This document shows positions 59,701-62,289 of a DNA stretch of 64,000 nt, piece by piece (the stretch's first letter is position 1; each line of letters begins with the position of its first letter). This DNA comes from Liolophura sinensis (taxonomy: Eukaryota > Mollusca > Polyplacophora > Chitonida > Chitonidae): contig NC_088300.1 of assembly GCF_032854445.1 (NCBI RefSeq), positions 42,773,682 to 42,837,681 on the forward strand, in the 5' to 3' direction. The notes beneath the pieces were generated by a model. That model made no database searches, was not told the DNA's origin, and saw only the letters and a program-made list of their open reading frames with translations. A program made the position numbers and the translations under genes.

Positions 59701-60435
59701 TATTAGGATTCTGATGATAAAACTGAAGATTTTTATTGTTAATGGACAGGACATCGCCCTGATCAGTCTGGCCAATGTCCTACACAAGACAGGCAGACTG
59801 AATGAGGCTATCATTGTGACAAACATGGCCTTAGAAATTGCCAACAAACTGGTCGTCACACATTTTACAATGGCGAATCTCTACGCGGCCAAGGTAAGTA
59901 CATAACTAGCTTCGTTGGGGAATATTTTCTTAACGGTGTCAGACTTTACAAATAAATGTACAGTTTCATGAAAGCTTCAAATATATTTTTGTGCACCTCA
60001 CTTTAGTTTTGGAGATCCAAAAATAACTAAACAAAGCAACTCTTGACTACAGTTTGTCGGGGGAGAGATATACAGGTAGTCAATATCATTAACTGATCCC
60101 TTATTTTATATAGAATATATTTGAGTGGTCCACCATACCAGAAATAGCATGTTGTACTGCTTAGCTAGACTGGGAGCTCTGGATCTCAAATAGCCTTGAA
60201 TTTCATTTTCATTGTTTGGTCATTGAAGACTTCTTGTTCCCCTGTCTTTGAACATTTTTTTATCTCGATGTTACAGGCACAGTGGGATAAAGCTACGATG
60301 TTTTACGAGTCTACGCTAGGTCTCCAGTCCAACTTTGAGCCTGCCAAACAACGTCTCATCTCTATCCAGTGTATGCGAATTTTAAAAAACCCTCAGTATT
60401 TCAAACAGGAGAAATCAGCAAAGCCAAATGACTGA
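17753..60435 (+). CDS. TTC17: TTC17, tetratricopeptide repeat protein 17 (complete, 28 coding exons)
   Basis: Joined exons give 3945 nt and 1314 residues, somewhat longer than the roughly 1140 of human TTC17. The N-terminus is a signal peptide ([18 protein letters not shown]) followed by [11 protein letters not shown], the TTC17 signature. Three homologous blocks follow, each ending in a TPR module opened by a SWVL motif: residues about 202-333, 598-764 and 1175-1305. A charged coiled coil (about 334-390) follows the first. The linker at 765-1053 is Cys-containing and poorly conserved, with [10 protein letters not shown] recalling CYGDC of the vertebrate protein. Sequons at N169, N202 and N688 fit a lumenal protein. 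Vertebrate TTC17 has been linked to actin organisation and ciliogenesis with CATIP and reported as an ER-resident adaptor. Which applies here is unknown. All splice phases close; every donor is GT except exon 5 (GC). Possible polyadenylation signal AATAAA at 61465-61470. Confidence 0.95.
17867..19608 (+). other. TTC17 intron 1
   Basis: 1.7 kb of AT-rich sequence. Contains one minus-oriented SINE family 1 copy at 19162-19320 and nothing else recognised. Confidence 0.85.
19162..19320 (-). mobile_element. SINE family 1, 5'-truncated
   Basis: Read on plus it starts TATTTATTTGATTGGTGTTT, then CTCAAGAATATTTTACTTAT, GTGGCCAGCATTATGGTGGG and TGGCAGACCTTCCC. Head absent. Lies in TTC17 intron 1. Confidence 0.85.
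19609..19753 (+). CDS. TTC17: TTC17 exon 2 (residues 39-87)
   Basis: Acceptor TTTTTCAG; donor ACAG|GTAAAT leaves phase 1. Encodes [17 protein letters not shown], aligned with the vertebrate HPHDLVILMRQE segment, then a charged helix ([19 protein letters not shown]). Confidence 0.93.
21123..21633 (+). repeat. Minisatellite of 34-bp units, about 15 copies
   Basis: The unit runs CCCAGCCTTCGTATCTCCAG then TAGGCTATGATCAT. Variants alternate between CTTCGTAT, CTTCATAT and CATCCTGT at the same place. Lies in TTC17 intron 2, far from either splice site. Confidence 0.93.
22245..22306. mobile_element. Short palindromic element
   Basis: CCAGGGCCCTGTATCACAAA GC at the left pairs with GCTTTGTGAAACGGGGCCCTGG at the right around a short loop. 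It is likely a tiny MITE or the remnant of one. Confidence 0.5.
23200..23314 (+). CDS. TTC17: TTC17 exon 3 (residues 87-125)
   Basis: Acceptor GTTTTGCAG; donor ATAAG|GTTAGT leaves phase 2. Encodes [14 protein letters not shown], matching vertebrate GLEQRHNKEDPDCI, and LPLENKGIR. The latter recurs as LSPENKGFE in exon 12. Confidence 0.93.
24209..24320 (+). CDS. TTC17: TTC17 exon 4 (residues 125-162)
   Basis: Acceptor GTTTACAG; donor GAG|GTGAGT leaves phase 0. Encodes [20 protein letters not shown], the counterpart of vertebrate PDCTKILELPYSIHAFQHL. The intron before it (23315-24208) holds nothing recognised. Confidence 0.93.
24431..24547 (+). CDS. TTC17: TTC17 exon 5 (residues 163-201), GC splice donor
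   Basis: Acceptor TTCTTTCAG. Encodes [10 protein letters not shown] through [10 protein letters not shown], with a sequon at N169. The end is AAG|GCAAGT, a GC donor with otherwise ideal consensus. The nearest GT (4 nt on) would shift the frame and hit a stop at once in exon 6, so the GC site is required for the reading frame. Confidence 0.93.
24552..26100 (+). repeat. Minisatellite of 37-39 bp units, about 40 copies, with a 688-bp higher-order repeat
   Basis: The unit is like TGAATGAATGACTGTGGCTT then TAATGCCACACTACATGTA. The first unit begins within the intron 5 donor (GCAAGTGAATGAAAGACTATGG). A block of variant units at 24603-25290 is repeated almost exactly at 25291-25978, an offset of 688 bp, so part of the array was duplicated as a segment. 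Confidence 0.93.
26283..26395 (+). repeat. Short tandem array of 17-bp units
   Basis: About seven copies of CATGAATATGTCTGCTT with small variants (CTTGTGAAT, CTACTTCATG, CTATTTCATG). In TTC17 intron 5. Confidence 0.9.
26427..26581 (+). mobile_element. SINE family 1, 5'-truncated
   Basis: Starts CGGCCGTATGTGAGAAGG, continues CAACCTGCGGATGGTCGTGG and CCACCATAATGCTGGCCGCC, and ends GAGTACGGCGTAAAACACCA with an AAATAAATAAAT tail. Well preserved. In TTC17 intron 5. Confidence 0.88.
27014..27123 (+). CDS. TTC17: TTC17 exon 6 (residues 202-238), TPR module 1
   Basis: Opens with [19 protein letters not shown], matching vertebrate [19 protein letters not shown]. First helix pair of TPR module 1, ending [10 protein letters not shown]. 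The donor CCCAG|GTAAAT leaves phase 2. N202 is a possible glycosylation site. Confidence 0.95.
27241..27440 (-). mobile_element. MITE family M3, copy 1
   Basis: The left end GTAATTCTTCAACCTTTTTG and right end AAAAGGTTGAGAAATTAAG are inverted. The inside reads AAGGTGTTTATTCATGCATA, the reverse complement of TGAATAAACACCTTG found in the other copies. In TTC17 intron 6. Confidence 0.65.
28306..28453 (+). CDS. TTC17: TTC17 exon 7 (residues 238-287), TPR module 1
   Basis: Encodes [20 protein letters not shown] then [12 protein letters not shown] and [10 protein letters not shown], close to vertebrate [20 protein letters not shown] and YYTLGNIYA. Acceptor TATCAATTCCAG; donor GCC|GTAAGT leaves phase 0. 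Intron 6 before it (27124-28305) holds only a MITE. Confidence 0.95.
28970..29168 (+). mobile_element. SINE family 1, lacking part of the head
   Basis: Starts near CATTAGCCTTTTACCAATGC, with B-box-like GTGAGTTCAAGTCC, then GATGGTCGTGGGTTTCCCCC, GTGAAATATTCTCGAGTACG and an ATCAAATAAGTAGATAAAT tail. In TTC17 intron 7. Confidence 0.82.
29294..29433 (+). CDS. TTC17: TTC17 exon 8 (residues 288-334), end of TPR module 1
   Basis: Encodes [20 protein letters not shown], then [20 protein letters not shown], the counterpart of vertebrate [20 protein letters not shown]. The donor CACAG|GTACAA leaves phase 2. Confidence 0.95.
29550..31171. mobile_element. Foldback element of 1.6 kb with arms of about 470 bp
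   Basis: Lies in TTC17 intron 8. It starts GGGTCATCTCATGTCATTTC and ends TTTGATGTGAAATGACCC, inverted copies of each other. The inverted similarity runs inward for about 470 bp on each side (29550-30020 against 30688-31171). Examples are GGATATCTGTTCTGGAGGCA near 29738 against TGCCTCCAGAACAGATATCC near 30957, and GATTAATATTATTGATGTAC against its reverse near 30715. The middle 0.7 kb is single-copy and AT-rich. No transposase is recognisable. A long-arm non-autonomous DNA transposon is the best reading. Confidence 0.85.
31406..31572 (+). CDS. TTC17: TTC17 exon 9 (residues 334-390), coiled coil
   Basis: Encodes [19 protein letters not shown], matching vertebrate SLQRTLNELKEYQKQHDHY, then a charged helix likely to form a coiled coil. 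Acceptor TTTTTTCAAG; donor GTGG|GTAAGG leaves phase 1. Confidence 0.93.
32124..32254 (+). CDS. TTC17: TTC17 exon 10 (residues 390-433)
   Basis: Encodes [20 protein letters not shown] then [11 protein letters not shown]. The Cys-x-Trp and acidic-FE features recall vertebrate HCQWDQPV and GDIFENVDY. Donor CAG|GTGAGT, phase 0. The last ~57 nt of exon and donor region are the template of the array that follows. Confidence 0.88.
32215..32760 (+). repeat. Tandem array copying the exon 10 end and its splice donor
   Basis: The unit contains TTTGAGGGAGTCTCATCCAG then CCTATATAACCCTCAG|GTGAGT and CTCACACCTGACCTG, 48-57 bp, about ten copies. The first copy is the exon 10 end itself. Most copies keep a plausible donor (CTCAG|GTGAGT or CTCAG|GTGTCT). 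In the right half, units read CTGTTTTAG then GATGGCTCATCCAGCCCATG and TAAACCTCAG|GTGAGT, so each also carries an acceptor-like sequence before a 30-nt open segment. The coding frame reads through from exon 10 to a stop near 32537. Confidence 0.88.
32948..33046 (+). CDS. TTC17: TTC17 exon 11 (residues 434-466)
   Basis: 99 nt flanked by phase-0 introns. Encodes a lysine/arginine-rich linker ([20 protein letters not shown]). Not conserved in an obvious way; supported by GTTTCAG acceptor, AAG|GTAATG donor and matching phases. Confidence 0.78.
33076..33240 (-). mobile_element. SINE family 1, 5'-truncated
   Basis: On plus: TATTTATTTATTTGTTTGGT, then CTCAAGAATATTTCACTTAT and GACAGACCTTCCCACGTACG. 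In TTC17 intron 11. Confidence 0.85.
33655..33773 (+). CDS. TTC17: TTC17 exon 12 (residues 467-506)
   Basis: Encodes [20 protein letters not shown] then [14 protein letters not shown]. Vertebrate TTC17 has WPKRADCTESYPRVP then LPTYFLPPENKGL here. Acceptor TATGTTTCAG; donor TTTGA|GTGAGT leaves phase 2, as after ENKG in exon 3. Confidence 0.94.
33873..34128 (+). mobile_element. SINE family 1, nearly full length
   Basis: Head GGGGCCTCTGTGGCCTCTGT, GACCCAGGAGCCTCTCACCA, B-box-like GAGTTTAAGTCC, body CAACCTGCGGATGGCCGTG, end GTGAAATATTCTTGAGTACA with AATAAAATAAGTAAAT tail. In TTC17 intron 12. Confidence 0.87.
34463..34658 (+). CDS. TTC17: TTC17 exon 13 (residues 506-571)
   Basis: Encodes [20 protein letters not shown] then [20 protein letters not shown]. 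This is the block 2 version of the exon 4-5 segment (PDCTAVMDL...FEHLEG). Donor AGC|GTGAGT, phase 0. Confidence 0.93.
34858..34990 (+). mobile_element. MITE family M3, copy 2 (partial)
   Basis: Shares ACATTGGTTGGATTGTCCAA and GCTTGAATAAACATCTTACG and the AAAGAATTACAGT end with copies at 41441 and 55046. The left end is missing. In TTC17 intron 13. Confidence 0.55.
35256..35333 (+). CDS. TTC17: TTC17 exon 14 (residues 572-597)
   Basis: 78 nt, phase 0 on both sides. Encodes [20 protein letters not shown] then LTALKQ, the helix preceding TPR module 2. Vertebrate counterpart ILLSRINNYTIPEEEIGSFL. Confidence 0.95.
35484..35670 (+). mobile_element. SINE family 1, diverged, 5'-truncated
   Basis: GCTGGCCTCCTCTTCGGCCG, GCATGGCTGTGGGTTTCAAC, CATAATGCTGGCCACCATTG, AAGTGAAATATTCTGGAGTA. 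A run of AAAT repeats follows at 35716-35750. In TTC17 intron 14. Confidence 0.8.
35822..36046 (+). CDS. TTC17: TTC17 exon 15 (residues 598-672), TPR module 2
   Basis: Encodes [20 protein letters not shown], then [20 protein letters not shown] and [13 protein letters not shown]. Close to vertebrate APIWLILNEAGLYWRAVGN and [20 protein letters not shown]. Phase 0 on both sides. Confidence 0.96.
36124..36345. mobile_element. MITE-like palindromic element, family M1, copy 2
   Basis: Begins ACCAGTTGTTCAAAAGTGG and ends CTTTCAAAAAACTGGG, with internal AATGCCAGTTTTAATTTTTA and TTAATACCAGTATCAGC pairing. Related to 893-1127. In TTC17 intron 15. Confidence 0.55.
36643..36918 (+). CDS. TTC17: TTC17 exon 16 (residues 673-764), end of TPR module 2 and linker
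   Basis: Long T-run acceptor. Encodes [38 protein letters not shown] and RAIKCFQKY (vertebrate LTFLSLGNAYLALKNISGAL and KLIRCMQFY), then a Ser/Gln-rich linker. Donor AACT|GTAAGT, phase 0. Sequon at N688. Confidence 0.94.
36969..37304 (+). mobile_element. SINE family 2, full length with target-site duplication
   Basis: Flanked by a perfect 13-bp duplication, CACTTGCATTGCA at 36956-36968 and 37305-37317. The tRNA-like head is TGATGGCACAGTTAGTAAAG then GGATCAATCCTGGGTC; the body matches 16488-16804; the tail is CCCCAAGCACTCACTGACT. In TTC17 intron 16. Confidence 0.93.
37669..37813 (+). CDS. TTC17: TTC17 exon 17 (residues 765-813), Cys motif linker
   Basis: Encodes a linker with [20 protein letters not shown]. 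Vertebrate TTC17 has SSCYGDCRSED in the same region, so C-x3-C may be the conserved core. Acceptor CTCTGCAG; donor GATG|GTAAGT leaves phase 1. Confidence 0.88.
38636..38798 (+). mobile_element. MITE family M3, copy 3
   Basis: Left CCTTAATTCCGCAACCTTTT, inside TGCAATTTATGCAGAAAGTG, right TGAATAAACACCTTGCAAAC and TAAAAGAATTACTGTAAT. In TTC17 intron 17. Confidence 0.62.
38864..38947 (+). CDS. TTC17: TTC17 exon 18 (residues 813-841)
   Basis: Acceptor ATTATTTTCAG; donor CTTCT|GTATGT, phase 1. Encodes [20 protein letters not shown]. Low conservation, but phases on both sides fit and no stop occurs. Confidence 0.8.
39533..39690 (-). mobile_element. SINE family 1, 5'-truncated
   Basis: On plus: ATTTATTTGATTGGTGTTTT, AAGAATATTTCACATTCAGG, TGGCAGACCTTCCTAAGTAC. 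In TTC17 intron 18. Confidence 0.82.
40030..40830 (+). repeat. Tandem array of about 50-60 bp units
   Basis: The unit contains TTTACTGTAAACTACCAGGA then GTATAAAGACTGAGCTGTAA, about 14-15 copies with many indels. A longer sub-block ending ACAATGTAAGCCTATAGTGT occurs twice (near 40530 and 40720). In the 3' part of TTC17 intron 18. Confidence 0.9.
40899..40996 (+). CDS. TTC17: TTC17 exon 19 (residues 841-873), with an internal donor-like site
   Basis: Encodes [20 protein letters not shown] then [12 protein letters not shown]. Acceptor TTTTTCAG; donor CAG|GTGAGG, phase 0. Within it, GAG|GTGAGT at 40928-40936 is a stronger-looking donor. Its use would also leave phase 0 and drop 22 residues. Confidence 0.82.
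41441..41656 (+). mobile_element. MITE family M3, copy 4
   Basis: Left CCTAATTCCTGAACCTTTTT and CATATGAAAGATCCACTTTC, inside AAACTACATTGTTTGGATTG, right GCTTGAATAAACATCTTGTA and AAAAGGTTGAAGAGTTACAG. In TTC17 intron 19. Confidence 0.68.
41985..42440 (+). repeat. Diverged tandem array of about 30-38 bp units
   Basis: The unit is close to CAGCTGTTAATGGTGACACT then GATTCTGTT, about 13 copies with substitutions and length changes. In TTC17 intron 19. Confidence 0.88.
42899..43000 (+). CDS. TTC17: TTC17 exon 20 (residues 874-907)
   Basis: 102 nt, phase 0 both sides. Encodes [20 protein letters not shown]. Acceptor CTCTATTGCAG; donor ATG|GTAGGA. Weakly conserved linker; accepted on splice sites and frame. 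Confidence 0.8.
43001..44682 (+). other. TTC17 intron 20
   Basis: 1.7 kb, AT-rich, with one recent SINE family 1 insertion (43916-44182). No other element recognised. Confidence 0.8.
43916..44182 (+). mobile_element. SINE family 1, full length with target-site duplication
   Basis: Flanked by a perfect 13-bp duplication, TCCTATGTTTAGG at 43903-43915 and 44183-44195. Head GGGGCCTCCGTGCCTCAGTT then GGTTAGCGCGCTAGCGC (A-box-like), B-box-like GTGAGTTCAAGTCC, body CCGGCCGTATGTGGGAAGG, end GAGTACGGCGTAAAACACCA and an A tail. The best reference copy in the window for this family. Confidence 0.95.
44683..44853 (+). CDS. TTC17: TTC17 exon 21 (residues 908-964)
   Basis: Encodes [20 protein letters not shown], then [20 protein letters not shown] and EEFQTY. 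Phase 0 both sides. Divergent linker region. A short repeat of ATATCCCCTTCTTTTTAACC units (44858-44945) starts just past the donor. Confidence 0.85.
44858..44945 (+). repeat. Short tandem repeat next to the exon 21 donor
   Basis: About four units like ATATATCCCTCCTCCTTAACC (ATATCCCCTTCTCTTTAACG in the first), beginning 4 nt into the intron. No exon sequence is included. Confidence 0.75.
48163..48275 (+). mobile_element. SINE family 1, diverged 3' part
   Basis: GCCAGCAACCTGCAGATGCT, GTTTCCTCCCACCATAGTGT, then an ATCAAATAAAGAAATAAAC tail. In TTC17 intron 21. Confidence 0.75.
51591..51891 (-). mobile_element. SINE family 1, full length with target-site duplication
   Basis: Flanked by a perfect 12-bp duplication, TGATGCCATTGT at 51579-51590 and 51892-51903. 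On plus it begins with the reversed tail TATTTATTTATTTATTTGAT, which is partly duplicated (GGTGTT occurs twice, 51613 and 51655), then CTCAAGAATATTTCACTTAT. It ends in the head GCTGCGCTAGCGCGCTAACC. Confidence 0.94.
53318..53585 (+). CDS. TTC17: TTC17 exon 22 (residues 965-1054), acidic and Pro-rich linker
   Basis: Encodes [19 protein letters not shown], then a low-complexity Pro/Ala/Glu stretch ([16 protein letters not shown]) and [15 protein letters not shown]. Acceptor TGTTTACAG; donor CCAA|GTAAGT leaves phase 1. Higher GC than surrounding introns. Confidence 0.9.
53992..54121 (+). CDS. TTC17: TTC17 exon 23 (residues 1054-1097)
   Basis: Encodes [20 protein letters not shown] then SVTAKQIN, the counterpart of vertebrate PDECLKLRWVELTAIVSTWL and AVSSKNID. 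Acceptor TGTTTGCAG; donor ATAAA|GTAAGT leaves phase 2, at the position matching ENKG in blocks 1 and 2. Confidence 0.95.
54080..54720 (+). repeat. Tandem array copying the exon 23 end and its splice donor
   Basis: About four units of 149-151 bp. Each contains a decayed copy of the exon end and donor: exon CCTGGCTCTCTGTCACAGCC then AAACAAATAAA|GTAAGTCAG; copies read CCTGGCTCTCTCATGATAAT then CAGATGGATAAA|GTAAGTCAG. The donor hexamer GTAAGT is kept intact in three copies (near 54273, 54423 and 54573). Confidence 0.9.
55046..55250 (+). mobile_element. MITE family M3, copy 5
   Basis: Left CCTTAATTTCTCAACCATTT, inside AAACTACATTGGTTGGATTG, right TTCAGAATAAAAACCTTGCA and GAAAAGATTGAGAAATGATG. In TTC17 intron 23. 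A scrap of SINE tail follows at 55256-55318. Confidence 0.65.
55380..55536 (+). CDS. TTC17: TTC17 exon 24 (residues 1097-1149)
   Basis: Encodes [20 protein letters not shown], then [20 protein letters not shown] and ETGLTE. Vertebrate counterpart: ITEHIDFATPIQQPAMEPLC and MHTLDHLHGVSNRASLHYTG. Donor GAG|GTGAGA, phase 0. Confidence 0.95.
55505..56625 (+). repeat. Tandem array copying the exon 24 end and its splice donor
   Basis: The unit is about 74 bp: GTGAGAGTACAGTGTGACTT, CAGGTTATGGGAACTCACCT, then GTTAGAGTATTCCCCTGAGA and CTGGTCTGACTGAG, the last two being the exon 24 end. About 16-18 units; later ones (56280-56560) are shortened to about 57 bp. Most keep a TGAG|GTGAGA or TGAG|GTAAGA donor. 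Confidence 0.92.
56895..57040 (+). mobile_element. SINE family 1, internally deleted
   Basis: GTCAAGTCCAGCTCATGCTG, CTTGCAGATGATTGTGGGCT, GTTTCCTCCCACCGTAATGC, GAAATATTCTTGAGTACAAC, AATAAATAAAT tail. It sits about 25 nt before the exon 25 acceptor, so its tail forms part of the 3' end of intron 24. Confidence 0.8.
57068..57142 (+). CDS. TTC17: TTC17 exon 25 (residues 1150-1174)
   Basis: 75 nt, phase 0 both sides. Encodes [20 protein letters not shown] then HAIKK, the helix before TPR module 3 (vertebrate QIGTRIAKVLEKN). Acceptor TGGCTGTCAG; donor AAG|GTAAGG. Confidence 0.95.
57575..58020 (+). repeat. Minisatellite of 15/30-bp units, about 15 double units
   Basis: The double unit is GACTGCCATAACCC then AAACCACCATAACCCT or a variant. 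It gives open frames on both strands ([10 protein letters not shown] on plus; [10 protein letters not shown] on minus) purely because 15 is a multiple of 3. In TTC17 intron 25, ending about 85 nt before exon 26. Confidence 0.95.
58105..58224 (+). CDS. TTC17: TTC17 exon 26 (residues 1175-1214), TPR module 3
   Basis: Encodes [20 protein letters not shown] then [19 protein letters not shown]. Vertebrate counterpart NQTSWVLSSMAALYWRVKGQ and KKAIDCLRQALHYAPHQMK. Acceptor TATGTTTTAG; donor AAG|GTATGT, phase 0. Confidence 0.96.
58195..59035 (+). repeat. Tandem array copying the exon 26 end and its splice donor
   Basis: Unit about 78 bp: CCATCTCCACAGCTCCACAC, GAACACAAG|GTATGTAACA (exon end plus donor), then TACTGTAACAATTGATCAAG and TCCTGACTGTACACCAAAG. 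About 11-12 copies. The first few keep the exon end almost unchanged; later ones drift (CAAG|TTTTGT) or lose it. Confidence 0.94.
59345..59697 (+). mobile_element. SINE family 1 with five-fold repeated 3' end
   Basis: The body GGCAGCAACCTGCCGATGGC and CCACCATAATGCTGGCTGCT is followed by four more copies of the 57-59 bp end (CTGGCTGTCATTGTATAAGT, GAAATATTCTTGAGTACAGC, GTAAAACACCAGTCAT). The last copy alone ends in ATCAAATAAAATG. In TTC17 intron 26. Confidence 0.85.
59750..59893 (+). CDS. TTC17: TTC17 exon 27 (residues 1215-1262), TPR module 3
   Basis: Encodes [33 protein letters not shown] and [12 protein letters not shown]. Vertebrate counterpart DVPLISLANILHNAKLWNDA and NHFTLGNVYVAM. Phase 0 both sides. 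Confidence 0.96.
60277..60435 (+). CDS. TTC17: TTC17 exon 28 (residues 1263-1314) and stop
   Basis: Encodes [38 protein letters not shown] and a short tail ending KPND before TGA. Vertebrate counterpart EKALVWYESTLKLQPEFVPA and RIQTIQCHLMLKK. Acceptor GATGTTACAG. Confidence 0.96.
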   Translation, partial: AQWDKATMFYESTLGLQSNFEPAKQRLISIQCMRILKNPQYFKQEKSAKPND

Positions 60436-61490
60436 CAGCTTGTAGAGTCAGTTTTCAGATTTTATTCTTTTATAACAAGGAGGTATAGCAGCTGTTTGAA
60501 AGTATTGAATGTGCTGTACTTATTTTATTGACAGTTTTGGATCTCAGTAGATGATTAAACAGAAAATAACAAATGATCATTAATTCAGGATTCTCAGCCT
60601 TTTTGAGAGTTTCAGTGAGGGACTTGGTAACTATGTTTGAGAACTTCACAAGTGGTAAATTACTTTTGTGATGTTTTAAACAAAGACTAATCTTTGCTTC
60701 TAGAAATATTCAACTAAGTGGTCTTTTTTTAACTTCTTTTCTAAAGAGGTCTTAGACTGCTGACTCATGAAGTTTAACCTGTTGAGCCATCATTGTTGCC
60801 TGCATGTTGTTCGCTGTTATGATGGTAGTGAACACATAAATGTTGCCTGGCCAGCATTAACCACCACACCATTAGTCTACAGTAACTTTCAACTTTCAGC
60901 AGATGGGAGCTAGTGAAATGCTAGCCTGCTAATGGTGTGCTAGTGGTGTGCATGTAGCTTACCACTGCGGAACTTGTCAACCTGGCCGGTACTATGTTGG
61001 ACCACTATGGTGCACCTCAATTTGAGTATTTTATACGTAAGACTTAATTCTTTTTAATTTGATGTACACTTTCAAGATCAATTTTATTTGCTATCTGTAT
61101 ATTCAGTGAAGATTACATTTTGAGAGTGATAGAACTAGTAGAGGCGGTTTATTTATTAGTTTTAGTTAAAAGTAAAGTTCACAGAACACAGTTTTATGTG
61201 CAGTCTAAACCAGATTGTATCAGAAGATACCTTTTATCTAATCAGTATTAGATCATTTTGTACCAAATGCTTTGTTTTTCTTTTTTTTTTAAAGTTGTAA
61301 GCCGATCATGGTAAAATCCAATTTTATCCAGATGAATAGTTTTCTTTCTGGAAGCTTCATTTTGTTTTTGTTAAGAATAGAGAGCTTTATGATGGTTTTG
61401 CAAGTAAGGCATTTGTAAGATTTATGCTTTCAATCTACTCAGTTACGTTTTATGGGAAAAAGGGAATAAAATATCACTTGTTGATATTGT
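60436..61490 (+). other. Probable TTC17 3' UTR
   Basis: About 1 kb of AT-rich sequence with no repeats. AATAAA at 61465-61470 is followed by a GT-rich stretch (TTGTTGATATTGTTTATATT), a plausible polyadenylation site. ATTAAA at 60554-60559 is an earlier, weaker candidate. Ends before the SINE at 61605. Confidence 0.55.
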
Positions 61491-61604
61491 TTATATTTTC
61501 CTTTTACTCTTTGATAATGTGGATATTTGTGATTTTTGGTGCTGTCTTTTGTTACTGTGTAATTGATTATTTTCTAAATATCCTAATGTCATGAAATTAC
61601 TTGT

Positions 61605-61845
61605 ATATTTATTTTTGATTGGAGTTTTACAGTGGTCTCAACAATATTTCACCTACACAATCAGCATTAGAGGCGGGAGAAAAAAGGGGAAAAACAGAGG
61701 GACCCACGACCATCCGCAGGTTGCAAGCAGAACTTCTCATGTACAACTAGAGAGAAAGCCAGTTTGCACTGGTCTTGAACTCACAGCAATCGTCTTGGCT
61801 CCTCTAGAGAGGCGCTGTGCTAGGCCACTAGGAGGCTCCAAATTA
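61605..61845 (-). mobile_element. SINE family 1, full length, diverged
   Basis: On plus: TATTTTTGATTGGAGTTTTA, TCAACAATATTTCACCTACA, CGACCATCCGCAGGTTGCAA, then the head reversed (TGAACTCACAGCAATCGTCT, GAGGCGCTGTGCTAGGCCAC). Confidence 0.8.
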
Positions 61846-61969
61846 ATAATATATTCATCATGACTGCCATGGATACATTGCTTACGTAGGCAATGTACAT
61901 CATAGCTGCAGAGGCTGTCACTGTGAGCAGGCCCATGGAGGAAATACCAGTTTGACTATAGGTGCATTC

Positions 61970-62090
61970 TAATGTACCTGCTGGTTTTTCTCCAGGCACT
62001 CTGGTCTCCTCCACCCATAGAACTAACACAGAGCAGTTATATAAGTGAAAAATTCTTTAGTATGGTGTTGAAACAACAATGAAATGAAAT
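61970..62090 (+). mobile_element. SINE family 1, strongly diverged 3' part
   Basis: CACTCTGGTCTCCTCCACCC, TATAAGTGAAAAATTCTTTA, GTATGGTGTTGAAACAACAA and an ATGAAATGAAAT end resemble the family tail. Confidence 0.5.
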
Positions 62091-62289
62091 ATACAAACAT
62101 ACATGTAAGAAAAAAGATCAGCTGTGCATAAAACACCAATTAGTTTAATATGAACATGAGCTGTAACCCACCACTTACATGTAGTATAGCCTACCCCGAA
62201 TATATTACTCTGGGTACAGTTAGTGTTGCCATGGTGGTGTGTTAATGTGGGTACACATACACATCTGGGTATTGCTAGACATGATGCAC

